Shown in pieces: positions 42,757 through 52,317 of a stretch of 64,000 nucleotides of DNA. This DNA comes from CBDFNN01 sp965250215. Its GTDB lineage: Bacteria; Bacteroidota; Rhodothermia; Rhodothermales; DATKEJ01. The DNA is taken from contig CBDFNN010000004.1 of the NCBI GenBank assembly GCA_965250215.1, positions 3,658,001 to 3,722,000 of the forward strand, given 5' to 3'. Numbering within the stretch: the stretch's first letter is position 1; each line of letters opens with the position of its first letter. The notes beneath the pieces were generated by a model. It was given only the letters and a program-made list of their open reading frames with translations, had not been told where the DNA came from and ran no database searches. The position numbers were made by a program, and so were the translations under genes.

Positions 42757-43650
42757 TTGTCAAAAAGTCCCAAACACATATTGTTCGTATTTCTCGATGG
42801 GCTCGGCCTTGGGGCAAATAATCCAGAAATCAATCCGCTTGCGCATTCTTGGCCAGCTCTGGAAAGCCTGAATAATGGAAATCCATGGACGATCGAGTCA
42901 AACTCCCTACTAGGCATCGACGCAAATCTTGATATGGACGGCCTTCCACAAAGTGGCACTGGTCAGGCGTCATTATTCACTGGAATAAATTGTGCCCATT
43001 TGGCAGGAAGGCACTTTGGTCCCTATCCCCACTCCAAAACGAAGAGTGTAATAGCGGAGAAGAACATATTCCAACAGCTCATAGAAAAAGATATCGATAA
43101 GTCTGAGTTGGCCTTTGCAAATGCATATCCAGATCGTTTCTTCAGTTTTGTCGAAAAGACTGGACGATGGACTGTGACGACACTTTGCTGCAAATCTTCG
43201 GGAATAAAATTGAGGACCAAGAAAGATGTGCTGGAGGGTCAAGCTGTCACAGCTGATCTTACCGGCAAGGGATGGCTTCGAGCGGGGCACGACTTACCTC
43301 ATATCACTGCTAAGGAAGCTGGACGCCGTGTGGCTCACATTGCAAAGCAAAATAGATTCACCCTATTTGAATACTACTTGACTGATAAAGCGGGTCATGG
43401 TTTGGACATGGACCGCGCCATGCGTTGTGTCGAAGATGTCGATCACTTGTTTGCAGGAATCTCTGAGTCACTGGACTTTGAAGAATCCTTGCTCTTGGTC
43501 ACCAGTGATCATGGTAACCTTGAAGATATATCCGTCAAAACACACACAAGGAATTTCGTACCGCTGGTTAAGAAAGGGATATGCTCTGCCCACTTCAGCG
43601 AAGTCTCTAGCCTCACAGATATCGTCCCAAAAATCTGCTCTACTATCTAG
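42757..43650 (+). CDS. Alkaline-phosphatase-superfamily metalloenzyme (phosphoglycerate mutase-like)
   Basis: A 297-residue cytoplasmic protein of the metalloenzyme/AlkP superfamily that includes cofactor-independent phosphoglycerate mutase and phosphopentomutase. Likely ligands are Asp in FVFLDGLG (about 14), Thr in PQSGTGQASLFTG (about 68), Asp and His in YYLTDKAGHG (about 209-214), and Asp-His in VTSDHGN (about 248-249), with a His in KTHTRN. The overall length is shorter than iPGM (500), so it lacks the transferase insert domain. The reaction is unassigned. The start is a TTG. Confidence 0.75.
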   Translation: MSKSPKHILFVFLDGLGLGANNPEINPLAHSWPALESLNNGNPWTIESNSLLGIDANLDMDGLPQSGTGQASLFTGINCAHLAGRHFGPYPHSKTKSVIAEKNIFQQLIEKDIDKSELAFANAYPDRFFSFVEKTGRWTVTTLCCKSSGIKLRTKKDVLEGQAVTADLTGKGWLRAGHDLPHITAKEAGRRVAHIAKQNRFTLFEYYLTDKAGHGLDMDRAMRCVEDVDHLFAGISESLDFEESLLLVTSDHGNLEDISVKTHTRNFVPLVKKGICSAHFSEVSSLTDIVPKICSTI

Positions 43651-43768
43651 CAATAGTCTGGTCTAGAATGAAGACGACGACAAGCCTGATAGTCCTCACG
43701 TGAAAGGAATTCGAACGCAACCTTCCAAAGACATCCTCGTCTTTTGAGAACAACCAACCCCCTACGAA

Positions 43769-45457
43769 ATGACAAAGTTGTTCTCTTTTGTTCTTGTCAT
43801 TCTATTTTCTGTGCAGGCAGTTTCTGCACAAGACGGAATGAGTATCTCCCAAAAACTTGAGGCCAAATCTAAGGCAGAAGTAGAAAAAGACCCCGCCCCA
43901 GGAATGGCAATATTGGTACAACACAAGGGCAGGAATTTGTTAAGCAAGGGATACGGCTTGGCGAATGTCGAGTTTGATATTCCAGTCAAGGAAGAAACAA
44001 TCTTCAGACTTGGAAGCATTACAAAGCAGTTCACTTCAGCTGCCGTTATGCAACTTATCGAAGCCGGAAAGTTGACGCTCGATACCAAAATTTCCGATGT
44101 ACTCACGGACTACCCAAGTCCTGGTAAAGTTGTCACGGTTCATCAACTTCTAAATCACACCTCAGGCATTCCAAGTTACACGGGTCTTGGCGCAGAATTT
44201 TGGTCAAAGGCGACCATGAATCTTACCAATGACGAACTTTTGTCCATGTTCAACGACGACCCTCTTGAATTCGAACCTGGGACAAAGATGTCTTACAACA
44301 ATTCTGGCTACTATCTATTGGGGATGATAATTGCCGAGGCATCTGGAATGAGCTATGAAAAATATCTCCAAACAAATATTTTTGAAGCTCTTGACCTTGA
44401 AAACACATCCTATTGCCGAGAGAACTACATTATTCCCAACCGAGCGCAAGGATATGAAATGAAGGCCGGTGAGCTAGTTAATGACGAGAATATCGGGATG
44501 AGTAATCCCCATTCTGCTGGCGCACTTTGCTCTACAATCGGAGACTTGGCCAAATGGACACATGCCCTCCACAATGGAAAAGTTGTCAATAATTCTTCCT
44601 TTGAGAAGATGACCACTAAGACCAAGCTTGCAGATGGAAGTGAAGAAGGCTACGGCTATGGTCTCAGCATAGGTGATAACAAAGCGGGCCGATATGTGGC
44701 ACATGGTGGTGGTATAAATGGATTTTCTACTATGCTCTCTTATTTCCCAGATGAGGATCTGTTGGTCGGAGTCCTTGCGAATAGTGGCAGCGCACGAGCC
44801 GGGGATATTGGTGGAAAGTTGGCAATGATCGCCTTGGACAAAGAACCTAAGCCTGTCGTGAAGAAGGAAAATCCAGCCGACGCGGCCCTACAAAAATACG
44901 TGGGAAAATATCAAGCTGGGCCGGGAATTCTCGATATGAGAGTCGAAAACGGAGTCTTGATTGGGCAGCCTGAAGGACAGAACTCAGAGGAATTACAGTT
45001 CGTCTCAGAGAGCGAGTTTAATGTCCCTGGAATTGAAGGCCGAGTGGTTTTTGAGTTCGATGACATGGGAGAAGTAACTCAATTCACCCTACACATGAAT
45101 GGCCAGGAACAGCTAGCCACACGAATCAAAGATGATAAAGACAGCGAGACAAATGCCGCTGGAGCCGTCTGGGAGCATCCCGAAGAAATCAAGGTCGATG
45201 AACGAGTGACCAACGAGTACATCGGCGTCTATGAATTAGCACCGGGCTTTTCGCTGACGATTAGCAAGAAAGAAGGCCAACTCATGGCTCAAGGTACCGG
45301 TCAGGGAGCTAATCCGATTTTCGCCTCTTCCGAGAAAAGTTTCTTTCTCAAAGCTGTAGAAGCAACCCTAGACTTTACCGCAAACGACAAAGGTCTGATC
45401 ACCGGCCTAACATTGCATCAGGGTGGTCGTGATATTAGCGGTCGAAAGGTCAACTAA
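43769..45457 (+). CDS. Serine hydrolase (beta-lactamase class C family) with C-terminal beta domains
   Basis: A 562-residue secreted protein with a signal peptide (about 1-20, ending VSAQ). All three motifs of the family are present: SITK in RLGSITKQFTSAA (about 83-86), YNN in KMSYNNSGYYLLG (about 173-175) and HGG in YVAHGGGINGF (about 313-315). After about 370 there are two related beta domains (KYVGKYQAG and EYIGVYELAPG), seen in many esterase or D-amino-peptidase relatives. It probably hydrolyses a D-amino-acid peptide or ester in the periplasm; true beta-lactamase activity is unproven. It starts at an ATG and is followed by a bidirectional-type terminator. Confidence 0.9.
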   Translation: MTKLFSFVLVILFSVQAVSAQDGMSISQKLEAKSKAEVEKDPAPGMAILVQHKGRNLLSKGYGLANVEFDIPVKEETIFRLGSITKQFTSAAVMQLIEAGKLTLDTKISDVLTDYPSPGKVVTVHQLLNHTSGIPSYTGLGAEFWSKATMNLTNDELLSMFNDDPLEFEPGTKMSYNNSGYYLLGMIIAEASGMSYEKYLQTNIFEALDLENTSYCRENYIIPNRAQGYEMKAGELVNDENIGMSNPHSAGALCSTIGDLAKWTHALHNGKVVNNSSFEKMTTKTKLADGSEEGYGYGLSIGDNKAGRYVAHGGGINGFSTMLSYFPDEDLLVGVLANSGSARAGDIGGKLAMIALDKEPKPVVKKENPADAALQKYVGKYQAGPGILDMRVENGVLIGQPEGQNSEELQFVSESEFNVPGIEGRVVFEFDDMGEVTQFTLHMNGQEQLATRIKDDKDSETNAAGAVWEHPEEIKVDERVTNEYIGVYELAPGFSLTISKKEGQLMAQGTGQGANPIFASSEKSFFLKAVEATLDFTANDKGLITGLTLHQGGRDISGRKVN

Positions 45458-45464
45458 GACAAAT

Positions 45465-45510
45465 CTGCTAGGCCCGATCGTGAGTTTGGACCTAGCAGTA
45501 TTTTAATTTT
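45465..45510. terminator. Terminator between convergent serine hydrolase and PVC-type genes
   Basis: CTGCTAGG and CCTAGCAG pair perfectly over 8 bases with an 18-base loop, followed on the plus strand by TATTTTAATTTT. It is 8 bases after the serine hydrolase stop. It may also slow transcription from the minus strand, whose gene ends at 45503. Confidence 0.8.
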
Positions 45511-48500
45511 CGCTTTCAAGTCCCTCGAGATAGGCTACTAGATTAGCAATATCTTGTCGCTTCATTCCAGCGGCCAAGGAGGGCATGAGGGACCTTGTAG
45601 ATTCCTCTCGACTCTGAATCCCAGCAACTTCTAGCTTCACTTTCTTCCCTCCTACCGCGATCAATTCCAATTCATTGCGTGATTCTGAGCTTACATAGCC
45701 CAAGTATCGCTGGCCCTTTTTGTCTGTAATTTGGACGGCTTCATAACCATAAGTAATCCCAGCATCTGGGTGGAGAATGGCCTCATAAATGCCTGTTTTT
45801 GACAGTTTATCTCCAATAAGACTTAGATCAGGACCGAAGGAAACGCCATTCCCCTCCACCATGTGACACGAACTACAAAGACTCGAAAACAAATCACGAC
45901 CTTTTGAAGCATTCCCAGCTATTGTCAGAAGAGATCTGATGGGAGGAAGCTCGCTTGTAGAGACCTGGAATACCTCTTCGGCACCCATTCTTACGTCGAG
46001 TGGCCACGCATTTAACAGTACGCTGGCGGCGGATTCCACTAGTTCTTCCGCCAGTAGCCCATCTTTGACCATGTCTAAAACCTCTCGTTCTCCCTCTGCG
46101 GATCCTGCGTAGGCAATGGTTGCCTGACGCCTCGTAGGCAATCCCAGTTTTTCATCTCGCATTACCGACAAGAGTAAATCAAATGACTCTTTGCTAGAAA
46201 TATCGTCTAACAATGAAACGGTCTCCGATGCCGTCGAATCTTGATTGAGTCTATCCAGAAATACTTGATTGCCAAACTGCTCGAGAAAAAGACCAGCAGC
46301 TTGAGTACTGTAAGGAGCCTTCCCATTTTCGAAGGCCATCGAATGTAGCACCTCCCTGTCTGCCCTTTCACCATATTGTTGGAGAAGGTTGAGATGATCC
46401 GCACTCCCTTCGCTTGCAGATAGCCCACGCCTTAGTGCCGCCTGAATCATTTGGTCTCTTTTGGGTACAATCCCCTCAAATTGCTGGAGTACTAGAAGGT
46501 TGGTTTGATCATCGATCTCCGCCGCCAGCAGCTTCGTAACCAGCTCTCTCGTTTTGTATTCGTTAGGTAGGAAGTCAAACGATCTGAAATAGCGAAGATT
46601 CTCTGCAGTCGGACTCTCGATGATTATTGAAGCCAAGAGATCGGGAGTCATTTTCGCTCGGGATCTCCAAATGATGTCCTGATTAGCAAGAGTCGACAAG
46701 TCATCTGGCTCCAGTCCTTCGAACCATTCTTCCATGACTTCATCCCAATCTTCTCCAGCTCCGATTCCGAGGGCCTCTAGATACCATCGATCTTTTCCAT
46801 CGTGTTTTTGAGCCAACTCTGTCCAAAGTTCAGCTTTTTCCGGCACATCTGTATTTCTCAGGCCAATCGCGACTTCTCTACGGACTTTCGCCGATGGGTC
46901 ATTCACCAGTTGACCTAGTAATTTGCTTCGATCAAAACCAAGTTGACGTCCCATTCTCAGCCCGACGACTCTCAAATCCGGATCGGAATCATTAAGAGCA
47001 AGATCGACGTGGTCCAAATCAAGCCGACCAAGAAGCCAAATAGCTCTAGCTCGATGTCTTTGATTGTCACTACCTTCCCAAATGGACATCAATATCGGGA
47101 TGGCCTCTTTGTCCATCTCCAGAAGCCTTTGGTAAGCCAAATATCTTCTCGAGTGATTTGCACTCAAGAAGGCATCCAATAAACCTTGAATGGATTCTAG
47201 GTCAAATATCGGAACGCTAAAGGCTACTCGGCTTGGGGCAAGTCTGAAAATTCGACCTCGATCATTGTCGACTGCTTGATTGCCTCCAACCGTCGCGTCA
47301 TACCAATCTGCGATAAACAGAGAGCCGTCTGGCGAGACGCTCAAATCAGATGGTCTAAACCATTGATCGTCGTCTGACCAAACTAGATCCTCCATCTCTG
47401 CCGTATAGCCGGCGCCTTGATCTTGGACGGGATATGACCTTACGACATTCGGTCCTGCATCGGCGTGCATCATCTCATCCCAGTATCTTTCTGGTAATAA
47501 TCTTCCTTCATAAACAAGCATACCTGTAGGTGAACCAGCTCCTGTTTGCAACAGATTGGGCACCACGCCAGGATCATTCAAATGCCAGTGCTGACTAGGA
47601 ATGTCTCGGCTCATTCCAGGCCTTTTGACACGCCAACCCTCACCGGTTATTTCGTCCTGATATCCGAAATTCCCATACTCCATGACGTAATTGATGCGAA
47701 CGGCATAATTCCCGTCATCGTCATTGTCAGACTGCCAAACAGTTCCAAAGGCATCAACAGCCAGTTCGAAATTATTTCGGAAATTGTTTCCGAGAACCTC
47801 GAATTCACTGCCATCTAAATTTGTCCTAAATGCCATGCCCTGCTTATAGAAGCCTTTCGAAATATCAACTTCTTTACCCCATTTGTCCTGCAAAGGCTCA
47901 CCCTCTTTTGTCATCAGCTGCTTGACGCCATTTCCAGCATTGAAATAGAATCTTCCATCCGGGCCAAAGCTTAAAGCGTGCAGACCGTGGTCGTTTTGAA
48001 TTCCGCTGGCACCGGTAAATAGATACTCCTTTCTGTCGGCTTTATCATCTCCGTCGTCATCGGTAAGCAGGATGATATTCGGATCGGATGATACAACTAC
48101 TTGATTTCCCAAGACCAAAATACCAAGCGCTGCATTAATGTCATTCCCCTGATAGAACACCTTGCGCAGATCTGCTACACCATCCTTGTCGCTGTCCTCT
48201 AGAATGACCACGGTATCACCAGCCTTTTGCTTTGGATGATGTGGATTGTAGTCAGGCCGATAATTCCGAGCCTCCAAGACCCATACCCGACCTTTTTCAT
48301 CAATATCCATATTGGTCGGATTGACCACCATCGGCTCGGCTGCAAACAGATTTATCTCCAGATCCTCTGTAGTAGAGAGATTTGAGGCCGCACTATTAAC
48401 ATTTCGTCTCGAGTCTTCAAATCCAAGATCAGGTCCACTTTCTTGAGCCTCAGGATTCACGTCTTGCTCACAAGCGGTCAAAGAAAGGAGGAGCGTTGCA

Positions 48501-48523
48501 CACAAGGATATTTTGGAAAGCAT
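45503..48523 (-). CDS. PVC-type membrane-bound dehydrogenase with HEAT-like repeats and c-type heme domain
   Basis: A 1006-residue lipoprotein (lipobox LTAC, Cys18) with three parts. The N-terminal sugar-dehydrogenase-like beta-propeller (about 50-420: NPTNMDIDEKGRVWVLEARNY, GLHALSFGPDGRFYF, DADNDDDGN-type loops) matches the TIGR02604-type domain. HEAT-like repeats follow (about 450-850, with ARAIWLLGRLDL and KVRREVAIGLRN). The C-terminal heme c domain has CSSCH near residue 880 and GVSFGPDLSLIGDKLS, the TIGR02603 pattern. These proteins are common in Planctomycetes and some Bacteroidota and are thought to oxidise sugars with electron transfer to the heme. The substrate is unknown. Confidence 0.88.
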   Translation of the reverse strand: MLSKISLCATLLLSLTACEQDVNPEAQESGPDLGFEDSRRNVNSAASNLSTTEDLEINLFAAEPMVVNPTNMDIDEKGRVWVLEARNYRPDYNPHHPKQKAGDTVVILEDSDKDGVADLRKVFYQGNDINAALGILVLGNQVVVSSDPNIILLTDDDGDDKADRKEYLFTGASGIQNDHGLHALSFGPDGRFYFNAGNGVKQLMTKEGEPLQDKWGKEVDISKGFYKQGMAFRTNLDGSEFEVLGNNFRNNFELAVDAFGTVWQSDNDDDGNYAVRINYVMEYGNFGYQDEITGEGWRVKRPGMSRDIPSQHWHLNDPGVVPNLLQTGAGSPTGMLVYEGRLLPERYWDEMMHADAGPNVVRSYPVQDQGAGYTAEMEDLVWSDDDQWFRPSDLSVSPDGSLFIADWYDATVGGNQAVDNDRGRIFRLAPSRVAFSVPIFDLESIQGLLDAFLSANHSRRYLAYQRLLEMDKEAIPILMSIWEGSDNQRHRARAIWLLGRLDLDHVDLALNDSDPDLRVVGLRMGRQLGFDRSKLLGQLVNDPSAKVRREVAIGLRNTDVPEKAELWTELAQKHDGKDRWYLEALGIGAGEDWDEVMEEWFEGLEPDDLSTLANQDIIWRSRAKMTPDLLASIIIESPTAENLRYFRSFDFLPNEYKTRELVTKLLAAEIDDQTNLLVLQQFEGIVPKRDQMIQAALRRGLSASEGSADHLNLLQQYGERADREVLHSMAFENGKAPYSTQAAGLFLEQFGNQVFLDRLNQDSTASETVSLLDDISSKESFDLLLSVMRDEKLGLPTRRQATIAYAGSAEGEREVLDMVKDGLLAEELVESAASVLLNAWPLDVRMGAEEVFQVSTSELPPIRSLLTIAGNASKGRDLFSSLCSSCHMVEGNGVSFGPDLSLIGDKLSKTGIYEAILHPDAGITYGYEAVQITDKKGQRYLGYVSSESRNELELIAVGGKKVKLEVAGIQSREESTRSLMPSLAAGMKRQDIANLVAYLEGLESEN

Positions 48524-48993
48524 TTGAAGATTGTAGATAAAAAAAGGACAGAAATTATTATTAAGCGATATACGGACAGTCGATGAAACTCAAAAGGAAA
48601 TCGTTTAATGACGCCTCAGACGGACTACTGAGTAAAGACACACCGAACTAAATTCTCAAACTCATAGATCCGCTTGAATTTAAGCCTTCGAATGAGATAA
48701 GCATAGATGTTATTGCAATCGTTTGGACTTGAAGACAGAATATGATTGCCCAAGGGGCAATGATGGTACGCCGTTGTTGCATCCTTTGGCCATTTAATAT
48801 TCCCGATTGCGAACGGGTTCATACAGCTCTAATTCTTGACTAGTATACTATCCCTCACACAAGAACCCATCATATCATAGTATTCCACCACACACACATA
48901 AAGATGAAACTATTTTTCACATGCACTCCCAAATTCAAGGATTCCTGATAAAAGTATAGCTAGCTTAGCACTGCCTGATTTTCCTGCACAAAG
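48524..48993. other. 470-base stretch without a supportable gene
   Basis: A minus-strand frame at 48625-48822 (65 codons) has no recognisable family, is not next to a start signal and is not supported. Two near-palindromic pieces (GATTGCCCAAGGGGCAAT, about 48742-48759) are short. It may hold promoters for the divergent flanking genes. Confidence 0.45.
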
Positions 48994-49443
48994 ATGAATT
49001 TTACCCTTTGGTTCGTTGGTGGGATGGCTGCAGCCATCCCCTACTTAATATGGGCTATTCGCCTTGACGATGACGGTGAGCGGACTCTTCTCGGAGTCGG
49101 ATTGATTATCGCGACTGGCGTATGGCTTATGTTTTCCGCCTTGTATTCCACTCCAAAATGGATGGCGATAGAAATTATTGGAGTCATTGCCTACGGTACC
49201 CTTGCGGTTCGGGGGGCGGGGCAATCCTATCTACTTTTGGGAGTCGGCTGGGCACTCCATTCTCTCTGGGATATCGTACTCCATGTAACAGGGCCCGGAT
49301 ATAGGGCAGTTACCGAACCTGCAGGTGCACTGTGGTACTCAGTAGCTTGTCTTTCTTTTGACCTTCTTGTGGCGATATACATCGTCTTTAGATTGACGGA
49401 TAAACAGCAGCGAAGCCAAGCATCCAAGGTAGCCCGACGTTAG
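48994..49443 (+). CDS. Small multispan membrane protein, DUF6010-like
   Basis: A 149-residue membrane protein with about four to five helices (6-23, 33-49, 58-75, 79-96, 116-138). The pattern WALHSLWDIVLHVTGPG followed by PAGALWYSVACLSFDL resembles the DUF6010 family, but that match is from memory and hedged. Its histidines (WALH, VLH) on the helix ends could bind metal. It has an ATG start and is convergent with the S46 peptidase gene. Confidence 0.65.
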   Translation: MNFTLWFVGGMAAAIPYLIWAIRLDDDGERTLLGVGLIIATGVWLMFSALYSTPKWMAIEIIGVIAYGTLAVRGAGQSYLLLGVGWALHSLWDIVLHVTGPGYRAVTEPAGALWYSVACLSFDLLVAIYIVFRLTDKQQRSQASKVARR

Positions 49444-49480
49444 CTGCGACCGAGCCTCTGCTTTGTAAACTGTGGGCCTA

Positions 49481-51721
49481 TTACCTTCTATGAGCCGCGT
49501 CAGCCTCCGCCTCTGTCTTGTACATCTTTCCCCCTAGCAGCTCCCAAACAATTCGATCGATGTCGTACACCGTATCTAGAGCTTCTATGATCGCTCGGGA
49601 ATCGACAGAAACGGTTCGTGCACTCTCGTCGGTGTAGATAAACTCTCCCGGCAGGCCTTCGATATTCGAATCGAAAGCGATTCCCACAATTTCGAGATCT
49701 TTGTTCAACACAGGCGATCCTGAAGAGCCACCAGTAATATCAGCTGTTGTTACGAAATTCATCGGTGTACTCATGTCAACAGCGTCATTTCTGCGCCACA
49801 AAACAGGAAGATCCCAAGGTTCTTCTAATTGATGAGAGTAAGCTCGATCATACAATCCATAAATCGTGGTAAAGGCTGGTGCCCTTGTCCCGTTATACTC
49901 ATAGGATTTGACTCTGCCATCCGAGATTCTCAACGAGAAGGAGGCATCCGGAGGAAATTCCTTGCCATAGACCTCAAACCTAGCTTCAGCAATTTTGCTT
50001 GATAACTCATCTTCTTTAGCACCAATGGGGCCTAGAGCTTGCTGCAATTCAACAAACTTAGGGCCGAATAATTTTGCGAATTGAATAGCTGGATCGTCCG
50101 AATTCAAAAAGTCTCCGTCCAGCAACTCGACGAATTGTTCAACATTGGCAAGTGCCGATCCTTCGGCGATACTGCGAGCTGTATCTGTGATGTTTCTTGA
50201 ACCGATTATTTGGCTAACTGTGCCGTCATTTTCTCCAAGGTAATAGACCATTTCTGCTAGTCTAGACTTAATCAACTCTAGTTCGTAGCTAGGATGGTTC
50301 TCTTCCAATTCGATAAGCTGCTCTCGAAATCCAGCTAAATTCTCCTCTGGAACTCCAGCTCCTTTTTGAAAAGCATAGATGTAACCCATTACCCCTCGCA
50401 TAAGAATGTTCGAGTAAATGTTCGAGCTAGGATTCATCACGTAGGCCCCAAGAAGTGGAGTTAGTTCTCCTTTCTCTTTCTGCAAGGCCTCAAGCTCTTC
50501 AAACAAACCAGAATACTTCGAGCTCAATTCAGGAGATGAGGATATCGCGTCCCTCAATTCCATTTCGTTGGCCATTCTACGGCCCATAATTTCGGAATTA
50601 TTTAGACCCTTCAGGTGGCCTGTGTAAGCTTTGAGACCATTTCGCAAACCAAAAACTGTATTCTTCAAATCTATTTTTTTTGCTTCGGCCGGATGCCCAT
50701 CCATGAAATTTGACATCGGTTCGATCCTAGAATTGAAAAGTCGAATAGTGAAAGGCTCCTCATGCTCGCGCCGATATTCAAGCTGGGAAAAGGTCTGCTG
50801 GCGATTAGTGGATCCAGGGTTTCCAATTAAAAACACGGCGTCGCCTTCTGACAGCTCCGACTGGGTGAAGGGAAAATATTGAGGACTGTAGAGCGGGGTA
50901 CCAGTATCGGCATAAACCCGAAAGAAGGACACGTCTAAGGCATATCTCGGATAAGTAAAGTTATCGTCGTCACCACCAAAATATCCCAGAGCTAACTCCG
51001 GAGCCATGACGAGTCTAACATCGGTATAGACCCGAAAGACATACGCCGAATATTGCCCGCCGTTGTAAAGAGAAATGACTTCGACCTCAAAGGCTCCATC
51101 TGCGCCCCCCTGCTCTTCTGTTAGATCTGCCTCTAGCTCCTCAATGGCTAGATCTCTCATGTCGATTCTTTCAGTTAAAGTTTCCGCACCTGCCTCGGCA
51201 GATTTAATCCTTTCGGTGACGTCTCTAATTTCGACAAGTTGATCGAGAGTAAGTCCTTCAACCATCCGTTCTTCTTCTAAAGATCGAGCGAAAAAACCTG
51301 TCCCATCCAAATCTTCGCCGGACTTTTCTACGGCGGACACATGCTCCCTCGCACAGTGATGATTAGTCATAACGAGCCCATTGGGAGACACAAAGGATGC
51401 AGAGCAATCTGGGAGCCGTAACGAACCAAGTCGAGCCTTTTCAAACCACGTTTCATCAGGATTGAATCCGTATTCTTCGGCAAAGTACTCCAGTGGCGGA
51501 TTGTCAAAGGTCCACATCTTTCCATTGTCGAATCTACCAGCATCAACAACGGCTGGTGTTAAGCCTGTCTGAAGGACGGGAATCTCGACGAAAACAGTGT
51601 CAGGTGGAGGAACATCTTGTTCCTGCATGGCAAGCTGAGGTGAGCTAGAACAGGCGAGAAGGCTGAGCGAAGTAAACAGCAACAGCACAGAATTTTTCAG
51701 TGTCTCTTTGGGAAAAGTCAT
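49481..51721 (-). CDS. S46 family dipeptidyl-peptidase lipoprotein
   Basis: A 746-residue exopeptidase (lipobox LLAC, Cys24) that releases dipeptides from peptide N-termini in the periplasm. S46 features are NGLVMTNHHCAREHV with the catalytic His (about 120), FGGDDDNFTYPRYALDVSFFRVY, AVFLIGNPGSTNRQQT and the nucleophile motif GGSSGSPVL (Ser near 667). Length fits DPP7/DPP11 (about 710-720). Whether it prefers hydrophobic or acidic P1 residues cannot be read off safely. ATG start; the promoter lies in the 121 bases before the tRNA. Confidence 0.93.
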   Translation of the reverse strand: MTFPKETLKNSVLLLFTSLSLLACSSSPQLAMQEQDVPPPDTVFVEIPVLQTGLTPAVVDAGRFDNGKMWTFDNPPLEYFAEEYGFNPDETWFEKARLGSLRLPDCSASFVSPNGLVMTNHHCAREHVSAVEKSGEDLDGTGFFARSLEEERMVEGLTLDQLVEIRDVTERIKSAEAGAETLTERIDMRDLAIEELEADLTEEQGGADGAFEVEVISLYNGGQYSAYVFRVYTDVRLVMAPELALGYFGGDDDNFTYPRYALDVSFFRVYADTGTPLYSPQYFPFTQSELSEGDAVFLIGNPGSTNRQQTFSQLEYRREHEEPFTIRLFNSRIEPMSNFMDGHPAEAKKIDLKNTVFGLRNGLKAYTGHLKGLNNSEIMGRRMANEMELRDAISSSPELSSKYSGLFEELEALQKEKGELTPLLGAYVMNPSSNIYSNILMRGVMGYIYAFQKGAGVPEENLAGFREQLIELEENHPSYELELIKSRLAEMVYYLGENDGTVSQIIGSRNITDTARSIAEGSALANVEQFVELLDGDFLNSDDPAIQFAKLFGPKFVELQQALGPIGAKEDELSSKIAEARFEVYGKEFPPDASFSLRISDGRVKSYEYNGTRAPAFTTIYGLYDRAYSHQLEEPWDLPVLWRRNDAVDMSTPMNFVTTADITGGSSGSPVLNKDLEIVGIAFDSNIEGLPGEFIYTDESARTVSVDSRAIIEALDTVYDIDRIVWELLGGKMYKTEAEADAAHRR

Positions 51722-51842
51722 CGGATCAATTTTCGATCGGGCTTCCTACTGAGCTTGATCGGGTGGATAAGAAAGTCCAAAGATAATTATTATCTGCTTG
51801 GAACTCCATTATTCGATGAGTATTAGTAGGGTTCGGTTAAAT

Positions 51843-51926
51843 GCGGGTGTGGCGGAATTGGTAGACGCGCTAGACTTAGGATCTAGTGGGGTAATTCCCG
51901 TGGGGGTTCGAGTCCCTCCACCCGCA
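51843..51926 (+). tRNA. tRNA-Leu (anticodon TAG)
   Basis: A perfect 7-bp acceptor stem (GCGGGTG/CACCCGC), discriminator A, anticodon stem CTAGA/TCTAG with loop CTTAGGA (anticodon TAG), a long variable arm (TGGGGTAATTCCCG region) as in class II tRNAs, and a T arm with GGGGGTTCGAGTCCCTC. It would read CUA and other CUN codons. The CCA end is not encoded. The gene is 84 bases long and stands alone. Confidence 0.97.
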
Positions 51927-51953
51927 CGTGCTGCTCTCTGAATAATACGTCAG

Positions 51954-52121
51954 TTATTCGGCAATCTGCTCTTCGCCCCAATGGATATATTTCATCCATT
52001 CAATGTCATTTGGGTGATCACTCCTGTAAGTAGCAAAGTCTTTTGCATGGCGACCGCACTTCAGAATCCTTCCGATCTCTGGTCGAAAAAGAGACAGGTG
52101 TCCTTTGGGCCTACTCGTCAT
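51954..52121 (-). CDS. Small 55-residue protein of unknown function
   Basis: A frame on the minus strand from ATG at 52121 to TAA at 51954 encodes 55 residues beginning MTSRPKGHLSLFRPEIGRIL and ending IHWGEEQIAE. Its composition (mixed charges, WMKYIHWGEE near the end) looks like a small folded protein rather than noise, and there is no competing gene on either strand. It is below common ORF cut-offs. No clear Shine-Dalgarno is seen. I do not recognise it. Confidence 0.45.
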   Translation of the reverse strand: MTSRPKGHLSLFRPEIGRILKCGRHAKDFATYRSDHPNDIEWMKYIHWGEEQIAE

Positions 52122-52301
52122 TTAAGTTTGATATCGTGGATCTTAGTCCTTTCCATATAGAGAAACGCAGTTGAGGCTGTTGCGAAAATATACATTCACT
52201 TTGTGTAAATAACTTACTGACTTGAATTTTGGGTACCAATTTATTTCGTGTTTCTGGCTCTTTCATTAATTCATGTCTTCCTAGAACGTATTGATGAATG
52301 C

Positions 52302-52317
52302 GTGCTATATTTAGCAC
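52302..52317. promoter_or_regulatory. Inverted repeat abutting the GH20 start codon
   Basis: GTGCTA and TAGCAC form a 6-base inverted repeat with a TATT centre, ending at the base before the ATG of the hexosaminidase gene. It may be an operator or, in RNA, a hairpin masking the start. Confidence 0.4.

Noticed and set aside
43769..45457. Antibiotic-resistance beta-lactamase
   Set aside because: The motifs fit the broad class C/esterase family, but length (562) and C-terminal beta domains argue for a peptidase or esterase; no resistance claim is justified.
48625..48822. Minus-strand frame of 65 codons in the 470-base gap
   Set aside because: No recognisable domain, no start signal, and no neighbouring partner; could be a decayed remnant but nothing supports that.
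51781..51795. AGATAATTATTATCT palindrome upstream of tRNA-Leu
   Set aside because: AT-rich, short, and not clearly positioned as an operator for either flanking gene; likely chance.
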